DNA of 64,000 nt. Origin: CAVYUC01 sp963783085. Lineage in GTDB: Bacteria; Bacteroidota; Bacteroidia; Bacteroidales; Prolixibacteraceae. The stretch covers positions 1 to 64,000 of the forward strand of contig CAWAMJ010000002.1 of NCBI GenBank assembly GCA_963783085.1, written 5' to 3'. Of the stretch, positions 61,535-64,000 are shown one piece after another (the stretch's first letter is position 1; each line of letters starts with the position of its first letter). The notes below the pieces were generated by a model. That model worked only from the letters and a program-made list of their open reading frames with translations, was not told where the DNA came from and searched no databases. A program made the translations under genes and the position numbers.

Positions 61535-63769
61535 TTGTCAGGTAAACGTACATATCTCATACTGTTAGTTATTTCTTTTATTGGCATTTTAGGATGGATT
61601 GCATTTCATCTTTCCTTTAATTCCGGAATCCAACCCAATCTGCATTCTCATGCCGCCAAAGAATCAGATTTTGTGGGAAGTGCTTCATGTAAAGAGTGCC
61701 ACCAAAGGGAATACGAAGCATGGAAACGATCTGATCATTACAAGTCGATGCAGGTTGCCTCCGACAAAACCGTACTGGGAAATTTCAATAATGTTACGTT
61801 TGAAAGCAAAGGTTTCACCAACAGGATGTTTAAAAAAGACAGTTCTTTTTACATGGTGTTGGAAAACCGGAAAGGCAGGCCGGATACTTTCAACGTAAAG
61901 TACACATTTGGATATTATCCGTTGCAGCAATACATTATTGAATTTCCCCGCGGGCGTTACCAATGCACGCACATTGCTTGGGATAGCCACGATAACAAAT
62001 GGTTCGATTTATATCCTGATCTGGAAATTAACCACAGTGAATGGCTGCACTGGACTGGTGGTTCGCAAACCTGGAACAACATGTGTGCCGATTGCCATTC
62101 CACCAATCTGCAAAAAAATTACAACGAAGCAAATGAAAGTTATCATACCACCTGGGATGAAATTAATGTATCGTGCGAGTCATGCCACGGTCCCGGCAGT
62201 GAACATGTAAGACTTTCTCAGATGTATCCCGATTCAAACCTGGTATTCGGGACAGTTTACGCAGGCAGTGGTTCCTCTCAGCAGGAACAAATGCAGGTTT
62301 GCGCCCGCTGCCACTCCCGTAGATCGCAACTGACAAACAGTTTTAACCACGATGAATACTGGATGCAGCAATACAGCCCCGGTATTTTACGCCCCGGCTT
62401 ATATTATGCTGACGGGCAGATTTTGGATGAAGTATACGTCTGGGGTTCGTTTACGCAAAGCAAAATGTACAGAAATGGCGTACGCTGCACCGACTGCCAT
62501 GACCCGCACACCTACGAACGAAAGTTGCCGGGAAATCAGCTTTGCTACCAGTGCCACAACATCACGGTGTACGGTAACAAATCACATCATTTTCATGAAC
62601 CGGGCACCGACGGGGCCAAATGCGAAAGCTGCCACATGCCCGGGCGTAATTACATGGTAAACGATTTCCGGCCTGACCACAGTTTTCGTGTTCCGCGGCC
62701 CGATTTAAGCGTAAAATACGACGTCCCCAATGCCTGCAACAAGTGCCATACCGACAAGTCGGCGCAGTGGGCGTCAAACTGGGTGACCAAATGGTACGGC
62801 GAAGAAAGGAAGTTTCATTTTTCCGATATTCTTGTAAAAGCAGCCAACAACGAATCTTCCCCCCAGGAAATTGAACATCTTGTCAGCATTGATACCGTAC
62901 CTGAAATTGCCAAAGCCACCGCCGTGAATTACCTGGAAAATTACAGCGGTCCGCAAGCCCGGCAGGTGCTGTTGAACTGCCTCTCCCACCCGTCAGTTTT
63001 AGTTCGGCGTACCGCAATTGAAGGGTTGGGAATGTACAATGCCGAAGAAAATAAAGAGGATATGGTGCAAATGCTTTACGACACTGCGCGGGTTGTGCGC
63101 CTTGCTGCGTACAATGCATTGGCCGGCGTGAACATTGCTTCTGAATCGTCCGAAGTGGCTGCCCGGTACAATAAAGTGTCCGAAGAATTTTTCACCGTTT
63201 ATAAAAATAATGCCGATTTCCCCTCAGAAAAGTTGTTTATGGCTCAATACTATTACCGATCGGGGCAAATTGGGCTGGCACAGAAATTTTATGAGGAAAC
63301 CCTGGAAATGGATAATTATCAGAATATGGCGCGGATGAACCTTGCCATCATTTACAATGCACAACATCAAAATCAGCGGGCTGCTGCCTTGCTCAAAAAA
63401 GTAATAGAACAGGAACCAGAATATGATCAGGCATACTATTCCCTTGGACTGTTGTATGCAGAAATAAATAAAATGGATTCTGCAGTTTCCTATTTAACAA
63501 AATGCACGGAAATTAATCACAGCAATTCCGCAGCTTACTACAATTTAGGACTACTGTACCAGCAGCAAAAACAAACGAAAGCAGCAGAAAATATTTTCCT
63601 CGAAGGACTGAAATACAATCCGGATAATGAACGGTTGTTGTATGCCATCTCCTATTTTTACCTCCAGGAGCAAAAAAATACTCTGGCAAAGCAATACATC
63701 CAAAAGTTAGTGCGCTTGTATCCGAACCGTCGGGAGTATATAGAATTATTACAAATAGCGGGAAATTAA
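61535..63769 (+). CDS. eight-heme cytochrome c with HEAT and TPR repeats
   Basis: 744 residues. An N-terminal membrane helix or signal (YLILLVISFIGILGWIAFHL) is followed by eight CXXCH heme sites at Cys52, 184, 214, 256, 318, 337, 363 and 401. About residues 425-545 look like HEAT repeats (PEIAKATAVNYLENYSGPQA; PSVLVRRTAIEGLGM). From about 560 to the end TPR repeats follow (YYSLGLLYAEINKMDSAVSY). There is no CXXCK site as in NrfA. The heme part resembles cytochrome c554/multiheme electron carriers. In this cluster it may act in nitrogen-oxide or general respiratory electron transfer (inference). The start appears to be TTG. Confidence 0.85.
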   Translation: MSGKRTYLILLVISFIGILGWIAFHLSFNSGIQPNLHSHAAKESDFVGSASCKECHQREYEAWKRSDHYKSMQVASDKTVLGNFNNVTFESKGFTNRMFKKDSSFYMVLENRKGRPDTFNVKYTFGYYPLQQYIIEFPRGRYQCTHIAWDSHDNKWFDLYPDLEINHSEWLHWTGGSQTWNNMCADCHSTNLQKNYNEANESYHTTWDEINVSCESCHGPGSEHVRLSQMYPDSNLVFGTVYAGSGSSQQEQMQVCARCHSRRSQLTNSFNHDEYWMQQYSPGILRPGLYYADGQILDEVYVWGSFTQSKMYRNGVRCTDCHDPHTYERKLPGNQLCYQCHNITVYGNKSHHFHEPGTDGAKCESCHMPGRNYMVNDFRPDHSFRVPRPDLSVKYDVPNACNKCHTDKSAQWASNWVTKWYGEERKFHFSDILVKAANNESSPQEIEHLVSIDTVPEIAKATAVNYLENYSGPQARQVLLNCLSHPSVLVRRTAIEGLGMYNAEENKEDMVQMLYDTARVVRLAAYNALAGVNIASESSEVAARYNKVSEEFFTVYKNNADFPSEKLFMAQYYYRSGQIGLAQKFYEETLEMDNYQNMARMNLAIIYNAQHQNQRAAALLKKVIEQEPEYDQAYYSLGLLYAEINKMDSAVSYLTKCTEINHSNSAAYYNLGLLYQQQKQTKAAENIFLEGLKYNPDNERLLYAISYFYLQEQKNTLAKQYIQKLVRLYPNRREYIELLQIAGN

Positions 63770-63848
63770 ACGAATACAGATAAAAGGATTTTTTTGTCCA
63801 CATTAAAATTAATAATTTTATACCATTCTAACCGAATTTTAATGTGTC

Positions 63849-64000
63849 ATGAAGAATCACTTTCAGTTGCTTGTCATATCAATGTTGTTTCTTTATGCAA
63901 GCCTGCCGCTGCAAGCTCAAACCGACGGCGAAAATTTGTTTAAGGCAACTTGTGCCACTTGCCATACCATCGGCAAAGGAAGGTTGGTTGGCCCCGACCT
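63849..64000 (+). CDS. monoheme cytochrome c, cut by the window end
   Basis: Partial gene. A signal peptide (QLLVISMLFLYASLPLQAQ) is followed by GENLFKATCATCHTIGKGRL, a class I cytochrome c heme site (CATCH). The chain runs past 64000. It follows the eight-heme protein by 79 bases and is likely an electron-transfer partner or the start of a larger cytochrome-containing protein. Confidence 0.85.
   Translation, partial: MKNHFQLLVISMLFLYASLPLQAQTDGENLFKATCATCHTIGKGRLVGPD

Noticed and set aside
61535..63769. Possible NrfA nitrite reductase or octaheme enzyme
   Set aside because: No CXXCK heme and no catalytic motif seen; HEAT and TPR repeats fit a different class. Kept as an uncharacterised multiheme cytochrome.

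Overview
The window comes from a member of the Bacteroidota, most likely a marine or sediment bacterium near the Marinilabiliales/Prolixibacteraceae (inference). The evidence is a SusC/SusD pair under an ECF sigma/FecR cassette, DUF5916 and DUF5107 proteins, a Rho factor with a long charged N-terminal insert, weak Shine-Dalgarno sites, and repeated promoter matches to the Bacteroidota pattern TTTG-N19/20-TAnnTTTG. A pyruvate:ferredoxin oxidoreductase together with c-type cytochromes and nitrosative-stress proteins suggests a facultative or nitrate-experienced anaerobe. I saw no tRNA, rRNA or CRISPR array.

Layout. 1-5.7 kb: FAD/Fe-S 2-hydroxyacid dehydrogenase (cut by the window edge, with an apparent frameshift), a methyltransferase and a DUF5916 outer-membrane protein. 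6-13 kb: rho, an AAA ATPase and nifJ, with clear terminators after rho and nifJ. 13-21 kb: accessory genes on the minus strand (five-EF-hand protein, nudC, a SnoaL-like protein, an unknown secreted protein, an ADP-ribosylglycohydrolase) plus an SMP-30-like lactonase. These are separated by repeat-rich gaps, one of which holds an internally deleted REP-associated transposase element. 20.4-25 kb: two PIN-domain toxin-antitoxin pairs around mazG, then phoH, a small ORF and purC. 25-28.4 kb: TlpA-like thioredoxin, S8 protease, trhO.

28.5-35 kb: the imuA-imuB-dnaE2 mutagenesis cassette, divergent from a LexA-like XRE/S24 repressor. Three copies of an octamer lie between the divergent start codons and form a candidate operator. 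35-36.5 kb: MFS sugar transporter.

36.5-57.7 kb: one long minus-strand catabolic locus. It reads ECF sigma, FecR, SusC, SusD, then a Tat-type Gfo/Idh/MocA oxidoreductase, DoxX, an alpha/beta hydrolase, two more Gfo/Idh proteins (one lacking the usual active-site Lys and His), a DUF5107-TPR protein broken by a frameshift, an unknown membrane-anchored protein, a large glycosidase-like protein of unclear family, a nitrilase-superfamily hydrolase and a TIM-barrel isomerase/epimerase. The set suggests uptake through SusCD followed by periplasmic oxidation, de-esterification and epimerisation of an unusual glycan or glycoside. The substrate cannot be read from the sequence.

57.8-64 kb: a DUF362 membrane protein, then an Rrf2 regulator divergent from ric (Fe-S repair), a second hemerythrin protein, an eight-heme cytochrome with HEAT and TPR repeats, and the start of a monoheme cytochrome c. 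This looks like a nitric-oxide/nitrosative-stress and electron-transfer cluster. A perfect 14-bp palindrome sits between the divergent promoters of rrf2 and ric.
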